Shown: positions 1 through 5,481 of the stretch, piece after piece
Position numbering within the stretch: position 1 is the stretch's first letter
Layout of the letters: every line of letters starts with the position of its first letter
Assembly: GCA_947177345.1 (NCBI GenBank)
Contig: CAMWUB010000126.1
Span: forward strand, 1 to 5,481
Length of the DNA stretch: 5,481 bases
Direction: 5' to 3'
From: an uncultured Ruminococcus sp.
GTDB taxonomy: Bacteria; Bacillota; Clostridia; Oscillospirales; Ruminococcaceae
Made by a program: the position numbers and the translations under genes
The notes under the pieces: model-generated
What the model was told of the DNA's origin: nothing
Database searches by the model: none
The model's input: the letters and a program-made list of their open reading frames with translations, nothing else

Positions 1-46
1 TATATGATATTAAAGGCAGTAAAAAATATGGCTGTCGGGTATTGTC

Positions 47-55
47 TGATATACT
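47..55 (+). promoter_or_regulatory. Possible extended -10 promoter element upstream of atpB
   Basis: The bases TGATATACT read as an extended -10 element: TG, one base, then TATACT, which matches five of six consensus positions. No good -35 hexamer lies 16-18 bases upstream (the bases there are about TATGGC), so it would depend on the TG extension. A start near position 61-62 would place the hairpin at 82-113 inside the mRNA leader. AT-rich DNA produces such matches by chance, so this is only a candidate. Confidence 0.25.
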
Positions 56-81
56 TTGCAGTACTTATTTCTGACAAAATC

Positions 82-116
82 AACGGAGATTTATGCCATG
101 TGCTGTCTCCGTTTTA
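82..116 (+). terminator. Stem-loop with T-run: intrinsic terminator or leader attenuator
   Basis: AACGGAGA (82-89) pairs perfectly with TCTCCGTT (106-113), giving an 8-bp stem with a 16-base loop. The stem runs into TTTT at 112-115 and a TTATTATTAT tract. This is the form of a rho-independent terminator on the + strand, although the loop is long and the T-run is interrupted by A. It most simply ends the transcript of a gene to the left of the window. No room for a promoter remains between it and atpB, so if atpB is transcribed from upstream the same hairpin must be read through and could act as an attenuator. Confidence 0.5.
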
Positions 117-128
117 TTATTATCTGAA

Positions 129-134
129 AGAAGG
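129..134 (+). promoter_or_regulatory. Ribosome binding site of atpB (decides the ATG start)
   Basis: AGAAGG ends 8 bases before ATG 143, a normal spacing. The in-frame GTG at 134 overlaps this site and cannot be served by it, so ATG 143 is preferred over the three-residue-longer GTG reading. Confidence 0.75.
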
Positions 135-142
135 TGTTATTT

Positions 143-829
143 ATGGATATTGCAGAAAAACTTATGGAAGAACTCGAATGTCGTGTAGCATTCACCATAC
201 CGATTTTAGGCGGTATACCTGTTCCGGAATCTTGTGTTATAACATGGGTCATAATGGCTGTACTTGTAATAGCATCAATAATTTTTGTCCGGAAACTTAA
301 AACCGTTCCTACCGGTACACAATGCCTTATAGAATCGGGTATAGAATGGATGAATAATTTTTTCCTTGAAATACTCGGTGAAAAGGGAAAGAAATATCTT
401 CCGATACTGGAAACATTTCTTATATATATAGGTATGTCGAATATTATAGGACTTTTCGGGTTAAGACCACCTACAAAAGATTTAGGAGTTACCGCAACAC
501 TGGCACTTTTCGCAATAATTCTGATACAGTACAGCGGAATAAGTGAAAAGGGATTCGGAGGCTGGCTTAAAAGTTTCAAAGAACCTATGCCGTTAATGCT
601 TCCAATGAATATTCTGGAGCTTGTCATAAAACCGCTGTCATTATGTATGCGACTTTTCGGAAATGTTCTCGGTGCATTTGTAGTTATGGAACTCATAAAG
701 ATGATACTTCCTGTCGGTTTACCGCTGGTATTCAGTTTTTACTTCGATATTTTCGACGGTTGTATACAGGCTTATGTATTTGTATTTTTAACTTCGCTTT
801 TCATGTCTGAAGCTATGGAAAACGAATAA
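143..829 (+). CDS. atpB: F1Fo ATP synthase subunit a (Fo channel)
   Basis: Subunit a is the integral membrane stator protein that forms the two ion half-channels against the c-ring. The 228-residue product is hydrophobic, with membrane segments near residues 31-50, 88-107, 116-131, 150-190 and 193-222. The diagnostic motif is PLSLCMRLFGNVLGA at about 164-178. R170 in it is the essential arginine (R210 in E. coli) that faces the c-ring carboxylate. The terminal helix keeps IQAYVF, with Q209 matching the conserved glutamine near the C-terminus. It is shorter than E. coli subunit a (271 residues), as is usual for clostridial forms. The start is ATG 143, set by the AGAAGG site; a GTG at 134 would add only three residues. 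It is the first recognisable gene of the operon, with atpE 37 bases downstream. No atpI is recognisable in the 142 bases upstream. Confidence 0.97.
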   Translation: MDIAEKLMEELECRVAFTIPILGGIPVPESCVITWVIMAVLVIASIIFVRKLKTVPTGTQCLIESGIEWMNNFFLEILGEKGKKYLPILETFLIYIGMSNIIGLFGLRPPTKDLGVTATLALFAIILIQYSGISEKGFGGWLKSFKEPMPLMLPMNILELVIKPLSLCMRLFGNVLGAFVVMELIKMILPVGLPLVFSFYFDIFDGCIQAYVFVFLTSLFMSEAMENE

Positions 830-831
830 AA

Positions 832-866
832 TAATTTATTAAAAAATTTTTCGGAGGTAATTTATC
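832..866 (+). promoter_or_regulatory. AU-rich translation initiation region of atpE
   Basis: The atpB-atpE gap consists almost only of A and T up to a strong GGAGG (853-857), which stands 9 bases before ATG 867. It includes an AAAAAATTTTT run just upstream of the Shine-Dalgarno site. In E. coli a U-rich sequence before the atpE ribosome binding site enhances translation, so that enough c subunit is made for a multi-copy ring. This unstructured leader could serve the same end here. The Shine-Dalgarno site is seen directly; the enhancer role is inferred. Confidence 0.5.
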
Positions 867-1088
867 ATGGGATTAATAGCAATTGGTGCAGGTCTTGCAG
901 TACTCACAGGTATGGGAGCAGGTATCGGTATAGGTATAGCAACTTCAAAGGCTGCTGATGCTATAGCACGTCAGCCGGAGGCTAAGGGCGATATAAACAA
1001 GGCACTTCTTTTAGGTTGTGCTTTGGCGGAGGCTACTGCTATTTACGGCTTTGTTATAGCCATTCTGATTATCTTCATACTCAAATAA
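867..1088 (+). CDS. atpE: F1Fo ATP synthase subunit c (rotor ring)
   Basis: Subunit c is a 73-residue hairpin of two membrane helices that oligomerises into the rotor ring. Helix 1 has the glycine packing motif G15-x-G17-x-G19-x-G21-x-G23. The polar loop is ARQPEAKG (34-41), with R35-Q36-P37 contacting gamma and epsilon. Helix 2 carries the ion-binding carboxylate E55 in LAEATAIYGF. Aligned by eye with the Na+-binding Ilyobacter tartaricus c subunit, the ligands Q32 and S66 fall at I22 and A56 here, while the threonine after the serine is kept (T57). That favours proton rather than sodium binding. Length is normal and there is no signal peptide. It has its own strong GGAGG, fitting the need for many copies per complex. 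It lies 37 bases after atpB and 44 before atpF. Confidence 0.97.
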   Translation: MGLIAIGAGLAVLTGMGAGIGIGIATSKAADAIARQPEAKGDINKALLLGCALAEATAIYGFVIAILIIFILK

Positions 1089-1102
1089 TAATCCTATTAT
1101 TT
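1083..1102 (+). repeat. Perfect AU-only inverted repeat over the atpE stop codon
   Basis: AAATAATA (1083-1090) and TATTATTT (1095-1102) are exact reverse complements around the 4-base loop ATCC. The stop codon of atpE (1086-1088) lies in the left arm. An A/U-only 8-bp stem is weak and has no T-run, so it is unlikely to terminate. It might mark an mRNA processing or stability boundary between atpE and atpF, or be a chance palindrome in AT-rich spacer. Confidence 0.35.
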
Positions 1103-1132
1103 CAGAGATAATCACATGAAAGGAGTTGTAAC

Positions 1133-1645
1133 ATGGACGCATTAAAAGGTACTATGCTTGACGTGAATATATGGAATTTCATATGGTCAGCAGTGAATAT
1201 CATAATATTGTTTATCCTGCTCCGGATATTCCTTTTCAAGCCGATAACCAAAATAATGAATGAACGTACAAGAACTATTCAGGATAATCTTGACGAGGCA
1301 GAAAAATCACGTCAGGAAGCGGAAGACCTCAAAGAACAGTACGCTGAAAGTCTCAGTAACGCTAAGGAAGAAGCACAGAAAATTATTATGAAGGCTCACG
1401 ACGAGGCAGAAGCTGAAAAATCTGCTATCCTGAAGAAGTCACAGGAAGAAGCATCTGAAATTATAAGCGATGCCGGAAAAACTATCGAAAATGAACGCAG
1501 AAGAATCATACAACAGGCACAGACACAGATAGCTGACCTCGCTATAGAAGCGGCATCTAAAATTATCGGGGAAAACGTCGACGACGAAAAAAACCGCCGT
1601 CTTGTAGATGAGTTTCTTTCTTCAGAGGGGGATAACGATTCATGA
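1133..1645 (+). CDS. atpF: F1Fo ATP synthase subunit b (peripheral stalk)
   Basis: Subunit b anchors in the membrane beside subunit a and runs as a long dimeric coiled coil up to delta and alpha, holding F1 still while the rotor turns. The 170-residue product has a single N-terminal membrane helix (about 13-34, [20 protein letters not shown]). The typical [16 protein letters not shown] junction follows, then a long charged helix rich in E, K, A and Q (about 45-140). The conserved tail [20 protein letters not shown] contacts delta. Length and layout are normal. AAAGGAG lies 7 bases before ATG 1133. The stop overlaps the next start in an ATGA arrangement (1642-1645), which implies translational coupling to the delta-alpha gene. 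Only one b gene is seen, so a homodimer is expected. Confidence 0.95.
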   Translation: MDALKGTMLDVNIWNFIWSAVNIIILFILLRIFLFKPITKIMNERTRTIQDNLDEAEKSRQEAEDLKEQYAESLSNAKEEAQKIIMKAHDEAEAEKSAILKKSQEEASEIISDAGKTIENERRRIIQQAQTQIADLAIEAASKIIGENVDDEKNRRLVDEFLSSEGDNDS

Positions 1646-3660
1646 AAGATAATCAGAAAGATTTCATTAAAGAATTAGTCCGCCTCGACGTTCCGCAAGA
1701 GGATATTGACAGTACAAGAAATATATTCTCTACCTGTCCTGATGTTGCCGATACGCTTTCAAACCCTCTTGTAACTCCGGACGAAAAAAGAAACATTATC
1801 AAGAAACTTTTTCCGGAAAACTTAAACAGATTCTTAATAAACGTCGTAAAAGACGGTGCTGTTTATAATCTGCCAGAAATTTTCGACGAATACAGCGATA
1901 TTCTCATTGAAAAGCAAAACAGTATACGTGCAGTTGTAAGGTACGTAACACCTCTTACAGAAAAACAACAGGCGGATTTGCGTAAATTCATTATGGAAAA
2001 ATTCGTCAAGGAAGATGTCGCTATTGAATACCGTCACGACCCTGATATTATAGGCGGTTTTATTCTTAATGCCGGTGATGTCGAATATGATAAAAGCTAT
2101 CGTACAAGCCTTAAAAAGATGAAAGAACATTTTCAGGCTAAGGCTACGGAGCTGACAGAATCAGAAGATACAAAATCCGGTGATATTATATCCGTACTCA
2201 AAACAGAAGTAAAAGATTTCACTGCAAAAACCGGTACTACTGAAACAGGATTCATAACACGTATCGGCGACGGTATCGCACGTATACACGGTATGACCGG
2301 TGTCATGTATGGTGAACTCGTCGAATTTGAAAACGGTGTCCGTGGAATTATCCAGAGCCTTGAAGAAAAAACCGTAGGTGCTGTACTGCTCGGACAGGAG
2401 CAGGGTTTAACAGAGGGTTCTTCAGTAATACGTACCGGAAAACGTGCCGGTGTCGGCGTAAGTGACGAACTTTTAGGACGTGTTGTAGATGCCCTCGGCT
2501 CACCCATAGATGGATTAGGTGCTATAAAAGCAGTAGATTACTTTCCTATAGAACGTGAAGCTCCGAGCGTAATAGAAAGAAAATCGGTAAATGTACCCTT
2601 ACAGACCGGTATTCTTGCAATAGATTCAATGTTTCCTATCGGACGTGGACAGCGTGAATTAATTATCGGTGACCGACAGACCGGTAAAACTTCAATAGCC
2701 ATTGATACTATCATAAATCAGAAAGGCAAGGACGTTATCTGTATATATGTTGCAATAGGTCAGAAATCTTCTACTGTTGCACAGGTTGTGAATAATCTGA
2801 AAAAATACGGAGCTATGGAATATTCTGTAGTTGTTTCAGCATCGGCAAGCGAACCCGCACCGTTTCAGTATATCGCACCATATTCGGGTACGGCTATGGC
2901 GGAATATTTCATGTCAAAAGGCAAGGACGTTTTAATAGTATATGACGACTTATCTAAACACGCCGTTGCATATCGTGCGATGTCGTTACTATTACACCGT
3001 CCACCAGGTCGTGAGGCTTATCCCGGTGACGTTTTCTATCTTCATTCACGGTTGCTTGAAAGGTCAAGCCGTCTCGACGACGAACACGGTGGCGGTTCAC
3101 TTACTGCACTTCCGATTATCGAAACTCTTGCCGGTGATATTTCAGCGTATATCCCTACAAATGTTATTTCTATAACAGACGGTCAGATTTTCCTTGAAAG
3201 TGAATTATTCAATTCTGGTCAGAGACCAGCCGTAAACTATGGTCTTTCCGTATCACGTGTAGGCGGTGCGGCACAAACTAAAGCTATGAAAAAATCAGCC
3301 GGTAATCTCCGTATAGATTTGGCACAGTTTAAGGAAATGGAAATATTTACACAATTTTCGTCGGAACTGGACAAGGCTACTACTGATTTACTCAATCATG
3401 GACGTATGCTCACAGAATTACTCAAACAACCGTTATATAATCCGCTACCACACTATGAACAGGTCATATTGCTTTATGCCGCACAACACGGATTTTTCAG
3501 GGATATTCCGATAAAAGAAATACGTGAATACCGTACTGAATTAATGAACTATATCCGCAGTTACGGACAGGATATTATTGAAGAACTCGAAAATAAAAAA
3601 GTCCTTACGGACGAACTCGCCGAAAGAATAGAGAGAATTTTAACAGCTTTCGAGGAATAA
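1642..3660 (+). CDS. atpH-atpA: Fused F1Fo ATP synthase subunits delta and alpha
   Basis: One 672-residue frame joins the peripheral-stalk subunit delta (about 1-168) to the alpha subunit of the F1 head (about 180-672). Delta hallmarks are [19 protein letters not shown] (39-57) and [19 protein letters not shown] (136-154). Its usual first helix with a YAxALF motif is missing. A linker rich in S, T and E (about 169-180) leads into the alpha N-terminal helix [14 protein letters not shown] (180-193) and the beta-barrel opening [13 protein letters not shown]. Alpha keeps the P-loop GDRQTGKT (343-350), Walker [11 protein letters not shown] (430-439), the [22 protein letters not shown] segment, and the signature [14 protein letters not shown] (529-542) with arginine finger R539, followed by a normal helical C-terminus. 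The start is ATG 1642, preceded by a purine-rich AGAGGGGG (1623-1630); an in-frame stop at 1633-1635 excludes a longer form. No ATG, GTG or TTG lies in frame between codons 160 and 218, and none of the junction DNA offers a separate alpha start. Confidence 0.95.
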   Translation: MKDNQKDFIKELVRLDVPQEDIDSTRNIFSTCPDVADTLSNPLVTPDEKRNIIKKLFPENLNRFLINVVKDGAVYNLPEIFDEYSDILIEKQNSIRAVVRYVTPLTEKQQADLRKFIMEKFVKEDVAIEYRHDPDIIGGFILNAGDVEYDKSYRTSLKKMKEHFQAKATELTESEDTKSGDIISVLKTEVKDFTAKTGTTETGFITRIGDGIARIHGMTGVMYGELVEFENGVRGIIQSLEEKTVGAVLLGQEQGLTEGSSVIRTGKRAGVGVSDELLGRVVDALGSPIDGLGAIKAVDYFPIEREAPSVIERKSVNVPLQTGILAIDSMFPIGRGQRELIIGDRQTGKTSIAIDTIINQKGKDVICIYVAIGQKSSTVAQVVNNLKKYGAMEYSVVVSASASEPAPFQYIAPYSGTAMAEYFMSKGKDVLIVYDDLSKHAVAYRAMSLLLHRPPGREAYPGDVFYLHSRLLERSSRLDDEHGGGSLTALPIIETLAGDISAYIPTNVISITDGQIFLESELFNSGQRPAVNYGLSVSRVGGAAQTKAMKKSAGNLRIDLAQFKEMEIFTQFSSELDKATTDLLNHGRMLTELLKQPLYNPLPHYEQVILLYAAQHGFFRDIPIKEIREYRTELMNYIRSYGQDIIEELENKKVLTDELAERIERILTAFEE

Positions 3661-3676
3661 GGAGGTATGTTTTTTG
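3659..3676 (+). promoter_or_regulatory. Ribosome binding site and TTG start of atpG
   Basis: AAGGAGG (3659-3665) begins within the stop codon of the delta-alpha gene and stands 8 bases before TTG 3674. A nearer ATG at 3667 is only one base from the Shine-Dalgarno core and opens a four-codon frame ending at 3679-3681, so it is not the gamma start. From TTG the product begins MANIREIRERI, which matches the usual gamma N-terminus. Confidence 0.8.
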
Positions 3677-4582
3677 GCTAATATCAGGGAAATCCGTGAA
3701 CGTATCGCAAGTATTCAGCAGATACTTAAAATCACAAATGCCATGTATCTTATATCTTCCTCTAAACTCAAAAAAGCCCGAAAGTCTCTCGACGCTACTA
3801 CGCCTTACTTTGAAAAATTGCAGTCTACTATTGAAAGTATTCTGGAACATACACCACATACAAGACAGTTCTATTTTGACAAAAGACAAGGCATTTCCGA
3901 CGATAAGCGGAAAAAAGGTTATATAGTAATAACCGCCGATAAAGGTCTTTGCGGAAGTTATAACCATAATATTCTCAGATATACTGAACAGAAATTAGCA
4001 GAAACAAAATATATTGATAATTGCTATCTGTTCGTAATGGGACACGTCGGCAGAATGTACTTTCAGAACCGTATGAAACGTGATAAAATGGCTTACGTTG
4101 ACGGAGAATTTCTGTATACAACACAGAATCCGACACTCTACAGGGCAAGGGAAATAGCGGAACTGGTTCTCGAAAAGTTTGAAAAAAAAGAACTCGACGA
4201 AGTATATTTAATCTATACACAGATGACTAATTCAAGCCAGTTTGAACCGAAAACTGTACAGTTATTACCGTTCAGCAGAAGACATTTAGGTAAAGCCGAC
4301 GACGGTACTATGAAAAAACTTCCGAAGGCTTCGTTTGTACCGTCACCGGAAGAGGTTATGGCGTATCTGATTCCGAACTTCGCAAAAGGTATAATTTACG
4401 GTGCAATGGTAGAGGCTTTCTGTTGCGAACAGCAGGCACGTATGACCGCTATGGATTCCGCTACTAAAAGTGCAAAAGATATTATTAAAGAACTTTCATT
4501 ATTATATAACCGTGCAAGACAGGCATCTATAACGCAGGAAATTACGGAAGTATGTGGTGGTGCGTCGGCTATGGAGGAATAA
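3674..4582 (+). CDS. atpG: F1Fo ATP synthase subunit gamma (central shaft)
   Basis: Gamma is the rotating shaft inside the alpha/beta head and couples c-ring rotation to the catalytic sites. The 302-residue product has the N-terminal coiled-coil strand (1-55, MANIREIRERI ... ITNAMYLISSSKLKKAR). The Rossmann-like middle domain opens with YIVITADKGLCGSYNHN (83-99). The C-terminal helix includes MTAMDSATKSAKDII and the conserved YNRARQASITQEITEV. It is slightly longer than the usual 285-290 residues, mainly in middle-domain loops (about 61-82 and 195-215). The start is TTG, fixed by the AAGGAGG site and by homology of the N-terminus. It lies 13 bases after the delta-alpha gene. The next gene would normally be atpD; here it is hsdS, only 4 bases away. 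Confidence 0.96.
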   Translation: MANIREIRERIASIQQILKITNAMYLISSSKLKKARKSLDATTPYFEKLQSTIESILEHTPHTRQFYFDKRQGISDDKRKKGYIVITADKGLCGSYNHNILRYTEQKLAETKYIDNCYLFVMGHVGRMYFQNRMKRDKMAYVDGEFLYTTQNPTLYRAREIAELVLEKFEKKELDEVYLIYTQMTNSSQFEPKTVQLLPFSRRHLGKADDGTMKKLPKASFVPSPEEVMAYLIPNFAKGIIYGAMVEAFCCEQQARMTAMDSATKSAKDIIKELSLLYNRARQASITQEITEVCGGASAMEE

Positions 4583-4586
4583 TCCT
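4573..4586 (+). promoter_or_regulatory. Ribosome binding site for hsdS inside the end of atpG
   Basis: GGAGG (4573-4577) encodes part of the final AMEE of gamma and lies 9 bases before ATG 4587. It is as strong as the other atp ribosome binding sites and is placed where an atpD start would be expected. It supports ATG 4587 as a real start that is co-translated with atpG. Confidence 0.7.
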
Positions 4587-5481
4587 ATGGCAAACATTTT
4601 TAATATGATTGAGAGGTTATGCCCCGACGGCGTGGAATATGTTGATTTTAAAAACGTTTGTTATATTACAAAAGGCGTACAATTCAATAAAAAAAATATG
4701 AATGAAACCGGTAGTTTTCCTGTAATAAATGGTGGTATAAAACCGTCCGGTTATATCGAACAGTATAATCAGGAAAAGGAAACCATTACAGTTTCACAAG
4801 GTGGTGCTTCTGCCGGTTATGTAAATTTTATTGATTCTAAATTCTGGGCAGGGGCACACTGTTATATAATCAAGCCTAAAGAATTGGTATTGAACAGATA
4901 TTTATATCATTTTCTGAAATCCAAAGAATGTAAATTACAGGAATGTCAGTATGGTGCTGGTATTCCCGCACTTGCAAAATCAACGGTAGAAAATCTTAAA
5001 ATACCTGCTCCACCCATAGAGGTGCAATGTGAAATTGTCCGTATACTTGACATTTTCACCGAATGTATAAAACTACTTGAAAAAGAGCTTGAATTAAGAA
5101 AAAAGCAGTATCAATATTACAGGGATAAACTTTTAACTTTCGGCGATGATATTGAATATAAAACAATAAAAGAAGTGGCTGATATTAAAGCCGGAAAATC
5201 TATTAATGCTTCTCAGATTTCTTCTATACAAGATAAAAACCATATGATAAAATGTTATGGTGGTAATGGTTTAAGAGGTTATGTTAAAGAATATAATCAT
5301 TCCGGAGAATACCCGATAATTGGACGACAAGGGGCTTTATGTGGCAATATAAATTATGCTGTCGGGGATATTTATGCTACAGAACACGCTATAATAGTTA
5401 ATTCTAAAGCCGAGTTATCTCAAAGATTTTTATATTATTTATTAATTACAAGGAATTTGAAACAGTATAACTCTAAAGGGG
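4587..5481 (+). CDS. hsdS: Type I restriction-modification specificity subunit (partial, 3' end missing)
   Basis: HsdS is the DNA-recognition subunit of type I restriction-modification complexes and sets the target for the HsdM methylase and HsdR nuclease. The frame is open for 298 codons to the right edge without a stop. It begins MANIFNMIERLCPDGVEYV, the usual HsdS opening. Target-recognition domain 1 covers about 16-143, with GGIKPSGYI, VSQGGASAGYV and FWAGAHCYIIKP, and ends in KIPAPPIEVQ. A helical spacer follows (about 147-185, IVRILDIFT ... LELRKKQYQYYRDKLLTF). Target-recognition domain 2 starts near 188, with YGGNGLRGYV, YPIIGRQGALCGNINYA and IYATEHAIIV. The rest of domain 2 and the second spacer are outside the window. 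No hsdM or hsdR is visible. Arginine codons differ from the atp genes (hand count: 1 of 9 CGT here, against 22 of 36 in the delta-alpha gene), which suggests separate ancestry or weaker selection. Confidence 0.9.
   Translation, partial: MANIFNMIERLCPDGVEYVDFKNVCYITKGVQFNKKNMNETGSFPVINGGIKPSGYIEQYNQEKETITVSQGGASAGYVNFIDSKFWAGAHCYIIKPKELVLNRYLYHFLKSKECKLQECQYGAGIPALAKSTVENLKIPAPPIEVQCEIVRILDIFTECIKLLEKELELRKKQYQYYRDKLLTFGDDIEYKTIKEVADIKAGKSINASQISSIQDKNHMIKCYGGNGLRGYVKEYNHSGEYPIIGRQGALCGNINYAVGDIYATEHAIIVNSKAELSQRFLYYLLITRNLKQYNSKG

Noticed and set aside
3..74. Short frame open from the left edge ending at a TGA (72-74), just before the hairpin
   Set aside because: It gives only 23 residues (starting YDIKGSKKYG), with no recognisable family. 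It could be the tail of an upstream gene, but length and content do not support a call.
4..300. 98-codon frame starting at ATG 4 and overlapping atpB, considered as a possible atpI
   Set aside because: It overlaps atpB by over 150 bases in another frame, passes through the hairpin, and its second half is not membrane-like. It reads as a shadow frame.
91..696. 201-codon minus-strand frame opposite atpB
   Set aside because: atpB on the other strand is unmistakable, and the minus-strand product has no recognisable motif.
2152..2187. CTG (2152) or ATT (2185) as a separate start for alpha
   Set aside because: The only GGAG nearby (2148-2151) directly abuts CTG, and ATT has no suitable Shine-Dalgarno site, so independent initiation of alpha is not supported.
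2133..2507. 124-codon minus-strand frame opposite the delta-alpha gene
   Set aside because: It is rich in S, P and T, as expected from the antisense of a conserved alpha region, and has no recognisable motif.
1087..4588. 11-base direct repeat AATAATCCTAT at the atpE end (1087-1097) and the atpG end (4578-4588), considered as a recombination or attachment site
   Set aside because: In an AT-rich 5.5-kb window several chance 11-base matches are expected, and both copies overlap a TAA stop context. There is no further shared flank.
4689..4696. Run of eight A in hsdS, considered as a slipped-strand phase-variation site
   Set aside because: An equal A8 run occurs in the essential atpG (4182-4189), and eight A is modest for this base composition.
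5047..5071. TTGACA followed by TATAAA inside hsdS, considered as an internal promoter
   Set aside because: The spacer is only 13 bases, too short for a normal sigma-70-type promoter, and the site lies in the coding spacer helix.

Overview
The window carries most of an F1Fo ATP synthase operon, followed directly by a type I restriction-modification specificity gene that runs off the right edge. All genes are on the + strand and packed tightly. The DNA is AT-rich, Shine-Dalgarno sites are strong (GGAGG type), and the atp genes favour CGT for arginine. The protein sequences look like those of a low-GC Gram-positive anaerobe. My best guess is Clostridia, perhaps a Ruminococcus-like Oscillospirales member; this rests on general resemblance, not on a database search.

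Layout: positions 1-142 are a leader with no convincing gene. It holds an 8-bp GC-containing hairpin followed by a T-rich run, and a possible extended -10 promoter. Then come atpB (subunit a, 143-829), atpE (subunit c, 867-1088) and atpF (subunit b, 1133-1645). These build the membrane channel, the rotor ring and the peripheral stalk. Next is one 672-codon reading frame (1642-3660) in which subunit delta and subunit alpha are joined in frame, with no stop, start or ribosome binding site between them. atpG (gamma, the central shaft) follows at 3674-4582, with a TTG start.

In most bacteria atpD (catalytic beta) and atpC (epsilon) would come next. Here a partial hsdS begins 4 bases after the atpG stop and uses a Shine-Dalgarno site inside the end of atpG. 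The enzyme encoded in this window is therefore incomplete: beta and epsilon must lie elsewhere (upstream, beyond hsdS, or at another locus) or be missing.

The points most worth a second look are the delta-alpha fusion with a shortened delta N-terminus, which raises a subunit-stoichiometry problem, and the hsdS gene standing exactly where atpD would be expected. The c subunit lacks two side-chain ligands of the well-studied Na+ site, which suggests a proton-driven enzyme.
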